A stretch of 64,000 nucleotides of DNA, from the NCBI RefSeq assembly GCF_024138145.1, contig NZ_CP099997.1:1426001-1490000 (forward strand), read 5' to 3'. The notes beneath the pieces were generated by a model that saw only the letters and a program-made list of their open reading frames with translations, searched no databases and was not told the DNA's origin. Origin of the DNA: Natronosalvus halobius (lineage in GTDB: Archaea; Halobacteriota; Halobacteria; Halobacteriales; Natrialbaceae). This document shows positions 1 to 8,287 of the stretch, in pieces. Each line of letters opens with the position of its first letter. The first letter of the stretch is position 1. The translations under genes were made by a program, and so were the position numbers.

Positions 1-284
1 CCGACGTTGATCACCACGTCCAGTTCGTCGGCGCCGGCCTTCCAGGCGAGTTCGCCCTCGAGGTGTTTCACCTCGTGGCCGTGCTGGCCGTGCGGGAAGC
101 CGATGACGGTCGCGAGCGTGACGTCCGGGTGGGTTTCGGCGGCATCTCCGACCGCGTACGGCGGAATGCAGGCGTTCATTCCGTGTTCTGCAGCCTCGTC
201 CAGGACGCGTTCGACGTCCGACGGCGTCGTCTCGGGGCCGAGGACGGTGTGGTCGATCAGGGGTGCGAGTTCGCTGTGGTCCAT
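1..284 (-). CDS. deoC: Deoxyribose-phosphate aldolase, N-terminal part
   Basis: This is the first ~94 residues of a class I aldolase that cleaves 2-deoxyribose-5-phosphate to glyceraldehyde-3-phosphate and acetaldehyde. The reading starts [15 protein letters not shown], the LIDHT motif typical of DeoC, and contains VIGFPHG, then ELDVVINVG at the window edge. The Schiff-base lysine lies beyond the window, so catalytic completeness cannot be judged. The start is an ATG on the minus strand at 284. Confidence 0.9.
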   Translation of the reverse strand, partial: MDHSELAPLIDHTVLGPETTPSDVERVLDEAAEHGMNACIPPYAVGDAAETHPDVTLATVIGFPHGQHGHEVKHLEGELAWKAGADELDVVINV

Positions 285-356
285 ACCGGCCCGACTCGCT
301 CGTGGGATAAAAAGGCGCCCGGTAGTGGGCGGGCTGCGGGTCGAGGTTTGTGGCAG

Positions 357-857
357 TTACCTCGAAATGTCGACCTCGAGGTCGTCGCGTTCGACGGCCA
401 GCCGGAACGTGGGGACCGTCCGATACTCGACCTCGACGACGTCCTTGCGCCGGAGGCTCTGAAGGCCGGATCGGACCTCATCGACGTCGGGGTCGACGTC
501 GAACGAGTCCCGGAGGGCGTGGAGGACGGCGACGACGCTCTGGGAACGCTCCTCGGGTCCAGCGAGCACCTCGACGATTTGCGCCTGGAGTTCGGGGACG
601 CGGATCCGCGAGGGCGGACCCTCGCCTTCCTCGCTGACGACGCCGGGTTCGACATCGACCAGGTCTGCCGCCTCGGGGGTCGCCCGAATCAGGCTGTTGT
701 CGTCCCGGAAGTAGTACTCACCCAGTTCGTTCTCGAGGAACTGGTGGACCTCGCTCCCGCTCTCGAGGTTCCACCGATCCTGCAACTCGCTGTTTTTCGT
801 CGGCTGTAGCTCCACCACGTCCGCCAGTCGATCGCGAGCGTCCTCGGAGAGCGTCAT
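357..857 (-). CDS. Conserved haloarchaeal protein, DUF5797-like
   Basis: A 166-residue acidic soluble protein with no membrane segment. The N-terminal third (LQPTKNSELQDRW and onward) looks like a winged-helix segment, followed by a middle linker with a run of acidic residues and a second helical module near residues 88-140. It matches, from memory, a family found only in Halobacteria and named DUF5797, of unknown role. A DNA-binding function is only inferred from the helix-turn-helix look. The gene is followed by deoC on the same strand after about 70 bases. Confidence 0.75.
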   Translation of the reverse strand: MTLSEDARDRLADVVELQPTKNSELQDRWNLESGSEVHQFLENELGEYYFRDDNSLIRATPEAADLVDVEPGVVSEEGEGPPSRIRVPELQAQIVEVLAGPEERSQSVVAVLHALRDSFDVDPDVDEVRSGLQSLRRKDVVEVEYRTVPTFRLAVERDDLEVDISR

Positions 858-1165
858 CCTCGTATCACCTCGACGTACGGGCGTCCGCTATTTTTGCGTT
901 GCGTCACGGGGACGAGGCCCGAGGGTGACCGCTGTGTCGGCCGATACGACGCGAACAGCATGAGTTCGAAACGAGAACGGTCAAGGGGCACAGTACGCGT
1001 ACGCCCCCACTGTGTTCAATACTATAAAATATATAGTAATACCACACAGGACTCCAAATCGGTCGGCTGTCACACCGAGCAATTCCGAAGTTCAGAGCAT
1101 CCGAGGTTTGGAGAATTCGGTATTCAGAATCCGGGCTACGGCTCGAGTTGTCCAGATAGCCCGGA
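858..1165. other. Intergenic region with AT-rich core
   Basis: This 308-base gap separates the DUF5797-like gene from the agmatinase gene on the same strand. It contains an AT-rich core at about 1018-1045 with overlapping TATA-like words. These could serve a transcript toward the DUF5797-like gene, but they lie about 160 bases upstream of its start. The hairpin at 1131-1164 is listed separately. No convincing coding sequence was found. Confidence 0.5.
1131..1164 (-). terminator. Hairpin just after the agmatinase stop
   Basis: Perfect 8-base inverted repeat, CCGGGCTA at 1131-1138 and TAGCCCGG at 1157-1164, with an 18-base loop. It begins one base after the speB stop codon on the minus strand. 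There is no strong U-run downstream, so a transcript-end or stability role is inferred from position only. Confidence 0.4.
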
Positions 1166-2017
1166 CTACGACTCGAGCGCGTCGACGCGCGAGAAGACGA
1201 ACTCCCGGAGCAACTTCCCGGCCAGCGAGGCGGCCTGTCCGTCGTCGCGGTCGTTGACCTCCACCGCGTCGAATCCGGTAGCTTGTGGTGCGACAGTCCG
1301 CACGACGTCGCGCATCGTCGGGGGCTCGAGGCCGAACGGCTCCATCGTCCCCGTGCCCGGCGCGTAGGCCGGGTCGGCGCCGTCGATGTCGACGCTGAGG
1401 TACGCCTCCCGACCCTCGAGGCGGTCCTCGAGTTGGGGGACGAACGCCGGCACGTCCTCTGGAGCGACGACGGTCACGTCGTCCTCGCTCGCGCGCTGCC
1501 ACTCCTCTTCGCTCCCCGTCCGCGCGCCGAGGATGATCGCCTCCTGGACGTCGATGTCGGGTGCGTCGTCGTAGTCGTCAGGATCGAGGATGCGGCGGGT
1601 CACGCAGGCGTGACTGAGCGGATTGCCGTCGTACTCGCTTCGCAAGTCGAGGTGGGCGTCCAGGCAGACGAAGACGTCCGGATCGACCGCGCCCGCACCC
1701 GCCGCCGAGACGGTGTGTTCGCCGCCGAGCATCAGGGGGACGGCGTCGTCCCAGTGGACGTCCCTGAGAGTGCCCTCCAGGAACTCGAGGTACTCGTCTA
1801 CTGCGTCCCAGGCGTGCACATCGCCCGCGTCGTGGACGGCGCAGTCGGTGAATCGACGGCCCGTCCGGTGGTCGTAGTCGTCGAACGTCTCCGAAAAATG
1901 GCGGATGCGTCGGGGGCCGAAGCGGGTCCCCGGCGCGAAGGTCGTCGATGCATCGAGGGGCGCACCGACGACCACGAAGTTCGCCTCCGTTCGATCGGCG
2001 GTCGCCCCCGGGTACAT
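1166..2017 (-). CDS. speB: Agmatinase-like ureohydrolase
   Basis: A 283-residue ureohydrolase of the arginase/agmatinase fold, which normally hydrolyses agmatine to putrescine and urea with two Mn ions. The metal ligands are visible: GGEH at residues 98-101, DAHLD at 120-124 and SVDIDGADP at 208-216. The ATG overlaps the aIF5A stop codon by one base (TGATG), so the two are almost certainly translated together. In Haloferax the equivalent agmatinase-like gene next to aIF5A has been proposed to act in IF5A modification, turning agmatine-modified IF5A into the deoxyhypusine form. That proposal is prior knowledge; the sequence shows only the family and the coupling. Confidence 0.92.
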   Translation of the reverse strand: MYPGATADRTEANFVVVGAPLDASTTFAPGTRFGPRRIRHFSETFDDYDHRTGRRFTDCAVHDAGDVHAWDAVDEYLEFLEGTLRDVHWDDAVPLMLGGEHTVSAAGAGAVDPDVFVCLDAHLDLRSEYDGNPLSHACVTRRILDPDDYDDAPDIDVQEAIILGARTGSEEEWQRASEDDVTVVAPEDVPAFVPQLEDRLEGREAYLSVDIDGADPAYAPGTGTMEPFGLEPPTMRDVVRTVAPQATGFDAVEVNDRDDGQAASLAGKLLREFVFSRVDALES

Positions 2018-2391
2018 CAGACGATCTTGCGCTGGCCTTCCATCTCGAGGTACTCGATGTTGTCGTCGGGGGACGCGTCGACGTCCTCGGGGATGCGCAT
2101 CGTAATGGTCTCGTAGGACTCGAGGTCCATGACCTGCATGTCGTTGCCGTCGACGGAGACGATCTGACCCTGTTTGCGGTTGATGATCGGGACCCAGATC
2201 TTCGCGTCGACGGGCTGGGACAGCGATCGTCGCTTGCCGTCGAAGACGCCTCGAGCCTCGATTCGGGCCTTGGCGCTGCCGTGTTTGCCGGGCTTTGCCG
2301 TCGAGTAGGAGTCGATTTTACACGCTGCGTCGTCGATCAGGACGTAGCCGCCTTCGCCGAGGTCGCGAACTTCTTTTTGCTGTTTCGCCAT
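2017..2391 (-). CDS. eif5A: Translation factor aIF5A
   Basis: A 124-residue aIF5A, the ribosome-binding factor that relieves stalling at difficult peptide bonds. The hypusination loop PGKHGSAK is present, and the modified lysine is predicted to be K36. The N-terminal SH3-like barrel is followed by an OB-fold C-terminal domain, and the length is normal for the archaeal family. It is the first gene of a two-gene operon with speB, overlapping it by one base. A TATA-like element lies 23-30 bases upstream of the start, which suggests a nearly leaderless transcript. Confidence 0.96.
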   Translation of the reverse strand: MAKQQKEVRDLGEGGYVLIDDAACKIDSYSTAKPGKHGSAKARIEARGVFDGKRRSLSQPVDAKIWVPIINRKQGQIVSVDGNDMQVMDLESYETITMRIPEDVDASPDDNIEYLEMEGQRKIV

Positions 2392-2413
2392 ACAGCGGGG
2401 TACTCAATCGAAC

Positions 2414-2421
2414 GTGATAAA
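2414..2421 (-). promoter_or_regulatory. TATA-like box of the aIF5A-speB operon
   Basis: On the minus strand this reads TTTATCAC, 23-30 bases before the aIF5A ATG, the spacing expected for a leaderless or short-leader haloarchaeal transcript. Confidence 0.5.
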
Positions 2422-2622
2422 GGGATTGAATCGTGCTCTGTGTCGAGTCGACGGCCTCGGGCGGTCGATCTGGCGCGACAGCGAGTATCGCGAGTCGCGG
2501 CGTCCAGGTGGCGCTGGTTCGTGGTGCGACGAGAGATTCCACGTCGCCGCCTCCGTCGGCGAATTCGTCGTGGATCGACGGCGGTTTCTCGGTTCCTAGC
2601 CCGAGATCGGCGTCGACGATGT

Positions 2623-2676
2623 GGGCGAGAACAACGACGTGGACGAGAACAACGACGTGGACGAGATCGACGACGG
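2623..2676. repeat. Imperfect 18-base tandem repeat, 3 units
   Basis: Three 18-base units (2623-2640, 2641-2658, 2659-2676) built on GGACGAGAACAACGACGT. The first two differ at one base and the third has diverged. Confidence 0.7.
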
Positions 2677-2708
2677 CCGAATCCAGTCGAAGGTAACGAA
2701 CTTTTGAC

Positions 2709-3797
2709 TTACCCGATCACGCGACTCACCCGCTCGAGTCCCTCCTCGAGTTCCTCGGTCGGGAGGCCATACCCGATGCGGAAGTAGTCCTCGAAGCCGA
2801 AGAGGTCGCCCGGCGCGAGCACGACGCTCTCTTCTTCGACGACCGTCCGGCAGAACTCGGTCCCGTTCTCGAAGCCGTCGGGAATCGTCACGAACCCGTT
2901 GACGCCGACGGGGTCGTACCACTCGAGGCCGTGGGCGTCGACGAACTCGCGAACGCGGTCGCGGTGGGCCGCCGCGAGGGCACGGTTCTCATCGAGGATG
3001 TCGTCTTCCTGCTCGCCGAGGGCCTGCTTCGCGACGTGCTGGCCGAAGATGGAGGGCGAGATGGTGGTGTAATCCTTCCAGGTCCAGGCGGCCTCGATCA
3101 CCTCACGGTCGCCGACGAGCCAGCCGAATCGGGTCCCGGCGAGGCCGTAGGCCTTCGTGAGGCTGGTCGTCGAGAGCCCATGAGGGCCGAGGCTGGCGAC
3201 CGGCGGCAGGGGGTCGTCGGCGAGCAGGCGGTAGACCTCGTCACAGAGCAGATAGGCGTCGTTGTCCGCTGCCAGGTCGTAGAGTGCCTCGACTCGCTCG
3301 AGCGGGTGGTACCGCCCCGTGGGATTGTTCGGGTTGTTGAGGACGATAATCCGGGTGTCGGGACGGATCGCGTCGGCGACCGCGTCCACCTCGAGTTCCC
3401 ACGTCGGCGGTTCGAGCGAGACGCGCGTAACCTCCCCGACGGCCTCGGGAACCGCGTGGAGCGCCTGGTAGGTGGGTGTGACGACGACGGCGTGGCCGTC
3501 CCCCCTCGGTCGCGACGACGACGCGTCGGCGCCGAGCAGGGACAGAAACGCCAGGAAGTTCGCCTCCTGGGTACCGACGGTGAAGAGCACCTCGTCGGCC
3601 TCGCGGTCGTACCGGTCCGCGATATCGGCCCGGAGGTCGGGGTCGCCGTCGGTCGGAATTACGTACCCCAGATCGCCGGGATCGGTGTCGAAGCGACTCG
3701 CTGGCAGGCTCCGAATTCCGCTCTCGGCGAGCATGATGTCCGCCTCGTGTTCGTACTCGGCGAACCAGCGCTCGAGGCCGAAGGGTTCGATGTGCAT
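2709..3797 (-). CDS. PLP-dependent class I/II aminotransferase
   Basis: A 362-residue fold-type I aminotransferase. Visible features are LNNPNNPTGR in the cofactor-binding region, CDEVYR preceding the catalytic segment, and the PLP lysine in SLTKAYG, followed by GTRFGWLVG. The substrate cannot be assigned from sequence. The family context (aspartate/aromatic-type) is only a general guess. I chose the ATG at 3797 (MHIEPFGLERW) because it gives the usual N-terminus; an upstream in-frame ATG at 3824 would add nine residues. It is on the same strand as the enolase-like gene but separated from it by 128 bases that include a 22-base tandem repeat. Confidence 0.85.
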   Translation of the reverse strand: MHIEPFGLERWFAEYEHEADIMLAESGIRSLPASRFDTDPGDLGYVIPTDGDPDLRADIADRYDREADEVLFTVGTQEANFLAFLSLLGADASSSRPRGDGHAVVVTPTYQALHAVPEAVGEVTRVSLEPPTWELEVDAVADAIRPDTRIIVLNNPNNPTGRYHPLERVEALYDLAADNDAYLLCDEVYRLLADDPLPPVASLGPHGLSTTSLTKAYGLAGTRFGWLVGDREVIEAAWTWKDYTTISPSIFGQHVAKQALGEQEDDILDENRALAAAHRDRVREFVDAHGLEWYDPVGVNGFVTIPDGFENGTEFCRTVVEEESVVLAPGDLFGFEDYFRIGYGLPTEELEEGLERVSRVIG

Positions 3798-3874
3798 GCC
3801 AAAATGAGAGGGACGAGACGGCAAAGAGGCACCGACTCGCTATCCCAGAAACCCGAATTACGACCACCGAAATC

Positions 3875-3918
3875 CGACTCGACTACCTCAGAAACCCGAC
3901 TCGACTACCTCAGAAACC
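3875..3918. repeat. Two perfect 22-base tandem units
   Basis: The unit CGACTCGACTACCTCAGAAACC occurs at 3875-3896 and 3897-3918. Related partial copies (AGAAACCCGA and CACCGRAATCCGAC words) flank it at 3846-3880 and 3928-3945, immediately after the stop of the enolase-like gene. Confidence 0.75.
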
Positions 3919-3925
3919 CGATTTG

Positions 3926-5029
3926 CTACCACCGGAATCCGACCCGCTCGTCGTCCGCCGGTGGCTCGAGCGGACTCGGTGGCAACCCATCGGCGACCTC
4001 GGGGTCGTTGTAGACGCCGGGGGCGACGTCGTTGGGGCCGTCGGGATAGTACAGCGCGGCCAGCAACTGAATCTGCCCGCGGCCGACGCCGAGTTCGAAC
4101 TGCCCGCCGCCGTAACACCGAATCCCGCGCTCCTCGCAGTAGGCGATCGTCTCGAGCAGCGACTCGAGCGAGCCAAACCGGGAGGGCTTGACGTTCAGCC
4201 ATCGCGACTCCCACGGCAGGGCCTCGACGTCCTGGACGCCGTGAATCGGGGCGTCCCAGGAGAGTCGGTTGCGAACCTCCGGGGCCTCGAGCAGTGGGCG
4301 CGTCTCCTCGGTCACGCCTGGATCCTCGATCACGGCCTCGGGGAACGACTCGAGGATGCGTTCGTAGAACTCCGGGTCCGCTGGCACGTCCACTTCGGTC
4401 CCCTCGTACTGCCCTTTCAGGTCGAGGATTCGGACGGCGTCGGTCTCGACCAGGTCCTCGATCACGGCGTCGGTCCACTCAGGCGTCGGATCGAGTTTGA
4501 ACTCGAGGGACGGCACGGCTTCGCGAAGGTGCTCGACTCGGTCGGTCGACGGCGGCTCCCCGAGACGGGTGCTCGCGACGAAGCGGAGCGGTTTCGGTTC
4601 GCGATCGAGTGCGTCCCCGAGCGAGGTTCCCGCCTGGCGCAACGCCAGGTCGAGTGCCGCGCTCTCGAGCGCCCAGCGCCGGTAGTCCCGGAAATCCGCA
4701 CGATCCGGTGCGCCCGCCGGGAACAGGTCCAGGTCCTCGAGGCGGTCGGAGAACGACGCCAGCGTGAACTCGCCCTCGAGGTCGTCGGTCGGCAACCCGA
4801 CCTGATGGAGGGCATCGTGTTCCTCAGCGTCGTAGGTGACATCTTCGCCGCGTCCCGTGACTCGACCGTCGTCACGGTCGTCGTCAGGGCCGTCGTCGGC
4901 GGGACCGGGACCCGCGAACGCAACCTCGGTCGTCACCCGCGTGAACTCGCTCGAGGTGTCGCGCTCCAGGCGACGGAGTTCCACGTCGTCGATGCGCACA
5001 TCGAGGCCGGCCAGACGATCGAAATCCAT
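3926..5029 (-). CDS. Enolase-superfamily-like protein
   Basis: A 367-residue acidic protein that I recognise as a haloarchaeal enolase-like family. Landmarks of a muconate-lactonizing or mandelate-racemase type barrel appear in order: EFKLDP near 175, ILDLKG near 199, VIEDPG near 234 and LNVKPSR near 283. These correspond in position to a lysine/acid metal-binding series. The exact catalytic set is not clearly conserved, so substrate and even activity are uncertain. An Asp-rich insertion occupies residues ~40-70. It stands alone between the aarF and aminotransferase genes. Menaquinone enzyme MenC is an alternative, but I see no other men genes nearby. Confidence 0.65.
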   Translation of the reverse strand: MDFDRLAGLDVRIDDVELRRLERDTSSEFTRVTTEVAFAGPGPADDGPDDDRDDGRVTGRGEDVTYDAEEHDALHQVGLPTDDLEGEFTLASFSDRLEDLDLFPAGAPDRADFRDYRRWALESAALDLALRQAGTSLGDALDREPKPLRFVASTRLGEPPSTDRVEHLREAVPSLEFKLDPTPEWTDAVIEDLVETDAVRILDLKGQYEGTEVDVPADPEFYERILESFPEAVIEDPGVTEETRPLLEAPEVRNRLSWDAPIHGVQDVEALPWESRWLNVKPSRFGSLESLLETIAYCEERGIRCYGGGQFELGVGRGQIQLLAALYYPDGPNDVAPGVYNDPEVADGLPPSPLEPPADDERVGFRW

Positions 5030-5112
5030 GGTCGTCGTTGAACTGCCAGGACGATGAACGTTGGTGTGGCCTCGTTGCGCACCCCTCCGAAAGTACCTGC
5101 GAAACGGCGACG

Positions 5113-6717
5113 TTACTCCTGCTCGCGTCGCTGTCTGAGGTTCTGGCGCGTGAACTGCGGTTTCGTCGAGATGGAACTCGGCGTCCGGAACGACCAGTAG
5201 AGGACGATCGAGAGGACGGCCGAAAAGACCGCCGCGACGACCGCCGCGATGGGTGCGTCGAGCGCGTAGAGGACACCCATCGAAAACAGCGACATCGTCA
5301 ACAACATACCGTAGACCAGGCGTTTCGCCAGGGTGGCGAACACCTGATCGCTGTCCTCGACACCGATCCGGACGAACTGGTCGTCCCGGTCGAGTCGGTC
5401 GAGCGTCCGCTCGAGTTTCGGCGGGATCCTGACTGCGGATCGACTGGCATCCCTGACCTCGCCCGCAGTGTCCTCGAGGACCCGCTGTATCGACTCCTCT
5501 CGGTAGCCCTGCTCGGTGAGATAGTCCGTCGCCGTGGCGATGAAGTCGAAGTCGGGATCGAGGGTCACGCAGACGCCCTCGACGACGGTCGCCACCCGAA
5601 GCACGAGTGCGAGATTCTTCGGGAGGCGGAACGGAAACTCGTAGATCGAGTCCTCGATCTGGCCGACGATCTGCTGGACGCGGTACTGCTCGATGTCCTC
5701 CCCGCGCGCGTCGGCGATGGCGAGTTCCATCACGTCGGCCATCACGGCCCGATCGGCCTCCGGGCTCAGCGTCCCGATCGCGATGAGAGAGTCGAGGATC
5801 GCATCGATGTCCTGGTTGGCGATTGCGATGTAGAACTCGACGATCCTGTCCTGGACGAACGAGTCGACGCGGCCGCTCATCCCGAAGTCGTAGAAGACGA
5901 TCCGTCCGTCGTCGGTCACCGCGAGGTTACCGGGATGGGGATCGGCGTGAAAGACCCCGTCGTCGATGATCATCTGGAGATACGACCGCTGGAGGTTCTC
6001 CGCGACCTGCTGGCGGTCGATCCCCTTCGCGTCGAGTTCGTCGACCTGATTGATCTTCGTCCCGTCGATGTAAGCCATCGTCAGGACCCGGTCGCTCGAG
6101 TAGGCCTCGTACACCTCCGGGATGAGAAACCGGTCGTCGTCCGCGAAGTTCGAGCGGATCTCGGCGAGCATCCGGGCCTCGCGATGGTAGTCAATCTCCT
6201 CGCGAATCGTCTTCGCGAACTCGTCGGCCAGGTTCCCGAGGGAGAACGACCTGGATTCGTCGACGAACCGGATCAGTACCGGGAGCGACCACCGAATCAC
6301 CCGGAGGTCGGCCTCGACGAGCGCCTCGATTCCCGGGCGCCGAATCTTGACGGCGACATCGTCGCCGCCGACCGAGGCGTGGTAGACCTGCCCCAGACTG
6401 GCGCCGCTGATGGCGTCGGTATCGAACTCGTCGAACCGCTCCTCGACCGGGCCGAGATCCTCCTCGACGACCACTCGCGCGTCGGCCCAGTCGGCCGGGG
6501 GAACCTCGTCCTGGAGGGCTGAAAGCACGTCGATGTACGCCGGCGGGAGGACGTCCGGGCGCGTCGAAAGCAACTGCCCGAGTTTGATGAACGTCGGACC
6601 GAGCGTGAGCAACGATTCGAGCAGGACCTCCGCGCGCTCGCGGTGGGTCTCCGAGCCGACGCGGCGCGGCCGTCCGAAGACGAGCCAGCGCCGACGGTCG
6701 CGAGCGTACGCCAGCAA
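5113..6717 (-). CDS. AarF/UbiB (ABC1) family atypical kinase
   Basis: A 534-residue member of the AarF/UbiB/Coq8 family, which supports quinone synthesis or membrane lipid handling. It shows the family signature (GPTFIKLGQLLSTRPD), ISGASLGQVY in place of the usual P-loop, and HADPHPGNL followed by the metal-binding DFGMSGR. Two predicted membrane helices sit at the C-terminus (about residues 455-505). The start is unclear. TTG at 6717 is the first accepted start, but the same frame continues upstream to a TGA at 6786-6784 and encodes a family-like segment (LRAYRRF). That suggests a CTG start near 6777 or a sequence frameshift. It follows hsp20 closely on the same strand. Confidence 0.9.
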   Translation of the reverse strand: MLAYARDRRRWLVFGRPRRVGSETHRERAEVLLESLLTLGPTFIKLGQLLSTRPDVLPPAYIDVLSALQDEVPPADWADARVVVEEDLGPVEERFDEFDTDAISGASLGQVYHASVGGDDVAVKIRRPGIEALVEADLRVIRWSLPVLIRFVDESRSFSLGNLADEFAKTIREEIDYHREARMLAEIRSNFADDDRFLIPEVYEAYSSDRVLTMAYIDGTKINQVDELDAKGIDRQQVAENLQRSYLQMIIDDGVFHADPHPGNLAVTDDGRIVFYDFGMSGRVDSFVQDRIVEFYIAIANQDIDAILDSLIAIGTLSPEADRAVMADVMELAIADARGEDIEQYRVQQIVGQIEDSIYEFPFRLPKNLALVLRVATVVEGVCVTLDPDFDFIATATDYLTEQGYREESIQRVLEDTAGEVRDASRSAVRIPPKLERTLDRLDRDDQFVRIGVEDSDQVFATLAKRLVYGMLLTMSLFSMGVLYALDAPIAAVVAAVFSAVLSIVLYWSFRTPSSISTKPQFTRQNLRQRREQE

Positions 6718-6792
6718 CAGCGGCAGGAAGTGCCACGCGACGACGACGAACCGTCGATACGCGCGAAGGGTGCCCAGGTCAGGTCACCCGAG

Positions 6793-7200
6793 TTAGCCGT
6801 CCTCGTCGGCGTCTCCATCGACGTCTTCGGCGGCCGAGTCCTCGGGATCGCTCACGACGTCGATCGGCGTCCTGTCTGATCCCTCCCGTTTCGGTAGGGT
6901 GAGTTCGAGTACACCACGGTCGACGCTCGCCTCGGCGTTCGACTCCGTCGCGTCGTCGGGTAGCGGGAGGTCGACGTCGAGAAAGAGCGGGCGGTTCTCC
7001 TCGAGGTAGTGGTACTCTCCCGGGAGATCCTTCTGGCGGCGGGCCTCGATCCGAATGCGACCATCCTCGACGACGACGTCGATGGTCTCGGCAGCGACCC
7101 CCGGCACGTCGAGCACGAGGAGGTAGGAATCGTCGCTCTCGAGGAGATCGAAGAACGCGGCGTCGGAGAGATCCCGGAGGGCGTCGCGCAGCGCTGACAT
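6793..7200 (-). CDS. Hsp20 / alpha-crystallin small heat shock protein
   Basis: A 135-residue small chaperone that holds unfolding proteins. The alpha-crystallin domain spans about residues 20-105, with VLDVPGV near its start and the RGVLELTLPKR strand near its end. The C-terminal tail is very acidic and lacks a clear IXI motif. The ATG at 7200 (MSALRDALRDLSDA) is preferred over an in-frame extension to 7305, which encodes non-conserved residues. The stop lies a few bases before the AarF-family gene, so co-transcription is likely. Confidence 0.85.
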   Translation of the reverse strand: MSALRDALRDLSDAAFFDLLESDDSYLLVLDVPGVAAETIDVVVEDGRIRIEARRQKDLPGEYHYLEENRPLFLDVDLPLPDDATESNAEASVDRGVLELTLPKREGSDRTPIDVVSDPEDSAAEDVDGDADEDG

Positions 7201-7365
7201 GGTGACAGGTTCGAACGCCGCTACGAAAAAGGCCGCGGTCCCGACCGACCGTATCCGTGGTGATCGATCGTTTCCATACAGACCCACCATTCCTGTCCCG
7301 ACCACTCGCTCCCGTGGTGACCCAGCGTTCCCGTACCAATCAACTGTCTCATGCCGACAAGCAGA

Positions 7366-8196
7366 TCAGATACCGCCGACGCCGACGGCGAAAGAGAGGG
7401 AGAGGGCGAGAAACAGAACACCCGCGAGCGCCGAGACCAACCCCCGGACCGCGACGCGGAGTGCCGCACGGCGGTCGGTCACGTCGAAGAGCAGAAATGG
7501 TGGGCCGAGCAGGCGGTGGCGAACGCGAGCCAGCAGTCCTGGCTCCGGCGGGACCGACCGCTCGACGACGGCGTTCACCTGGCCCGTCTCTCGAGAGGCC
7601 GTCGTGTCGCGCCGAGCCGTGCCAAGCAGGTGAACCGCCTCGCCCAGGTCCAGTCGACGCTCCAGGTAGCGCCGGTCTCGCCCGGTCGAAATCTCGAGCG
7701 GCCCGAGCGAGAGGCTCGTGTTCTCGTCGGACACGTCCTCGTCGCGCTCGATGTAGCGGGCGATCGGCGCCGGTGGCGCCTCGCCACCCTCGACGCGAAT
7801 CCGTGTGTCCACCGTGAGACGCAGGTCCGCCCCTTGCGGGTCGACCAGAACGTTCCCCGTCTCGTCCTCGAGGCGAAACGGCACGACCCGGGTCCCGCCG
7901 TCGATTTCGACCCACTTCGTCCGGCTTCCATTGTTGGTGGACTTCCGGCGTTTCTCCTCCACGGTGTACTCGACGGCGACACAGCCCGTCTCGGTGAACG
8001 GCGACTCCAGGACGTCGTCCCAGGCGAGCACGGTTCCGGACAGTTCGACGAACCCGTCGTTCGGCGTGTCGAGTACCGTATGCGGCTCGCGTGCAAAGAT
8101 TCGATGGGCGAGGCCCAGTTCGCGGAGCCCGTAGGCGAGAAGTGCGACGCCGAGGAGCGCACCGAGGGCGGCCAGAGAGAGGAGCAGGACGGACAT
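7366..8196 (-). CDS. GIDE-domain membrane protein
   Basis: A 276-residue protein with one N-terminal membrane helix (about residues 3-23) and one or two at the C-terminus (~252-274). Between them is a domain (FVELSGTVL near residue 50, CVAVEYTVEE near 72) that resembles the GIDE domain of mitochondrial E3 ligase MUL1/MULAN. In archaeal homologues the RING finger is absent, and none is visible here. The biochemical role is unknown; a membrane stress role is only inferred. It is transcribed divergently from moeA, with 91 bases between the starts. Confidence 0.7.
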   Translation of the reverse strand: MSVLLLSLAALGALLGVALLAYGLRELGLAHRIFAREPHTVLDTPNDGFVELSGTVLAWDDVLESPFTETGCVAVEYTVEEKRRKSTNNGSRTKWVEIDGGTRVVPFRLEDETGNVLVDPQGADLRLTVDTRIRVEGGEAPPAPIARYIERDEDVSDENTSLSLGPLEISTGRDRRYLERRLDLGEAVHLLGTARRDTTASRETGQVNAVVERSVPPEPGLLARVRHRLLGPPFLLFDVTDRRAALRVAVRGLVSALAGVLFLALSLSFAVGVGGI

Positions 8197-8287
8197 GTTC
8201 GAATCCCAATTTGTAGGTGAAGGTAAAAGACGTCTGGTTCACAGCCGACCCGCACGTTTTTCATCGCCGGCCACCCCTCTTTGCAGT

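Larger units (their letters stand above)
2392..2708. other. Intergenic region upstream of aIF5A
   Basis: A 317-base gap between the aminotransferase 3' end and the aIF5A start, both on the minus strand. It holds the aIF5A promoter (2414-2421) and an 18-base imperfect tandem repeat (2623-2676). No gene is supported. A plus-strand reading through the repeat gives a short Asp/Glu/Asn-rich peptide that lacks a good start. Confidence 0.5.

Noticed and set aside
5038-6522. Long plus-strand frame opposite the AarF-family gene
   Set aside because: It is antisense to a strongly conserved kinase-like gene, shows no family motif, and is explained by the GC-rich mirror frame.
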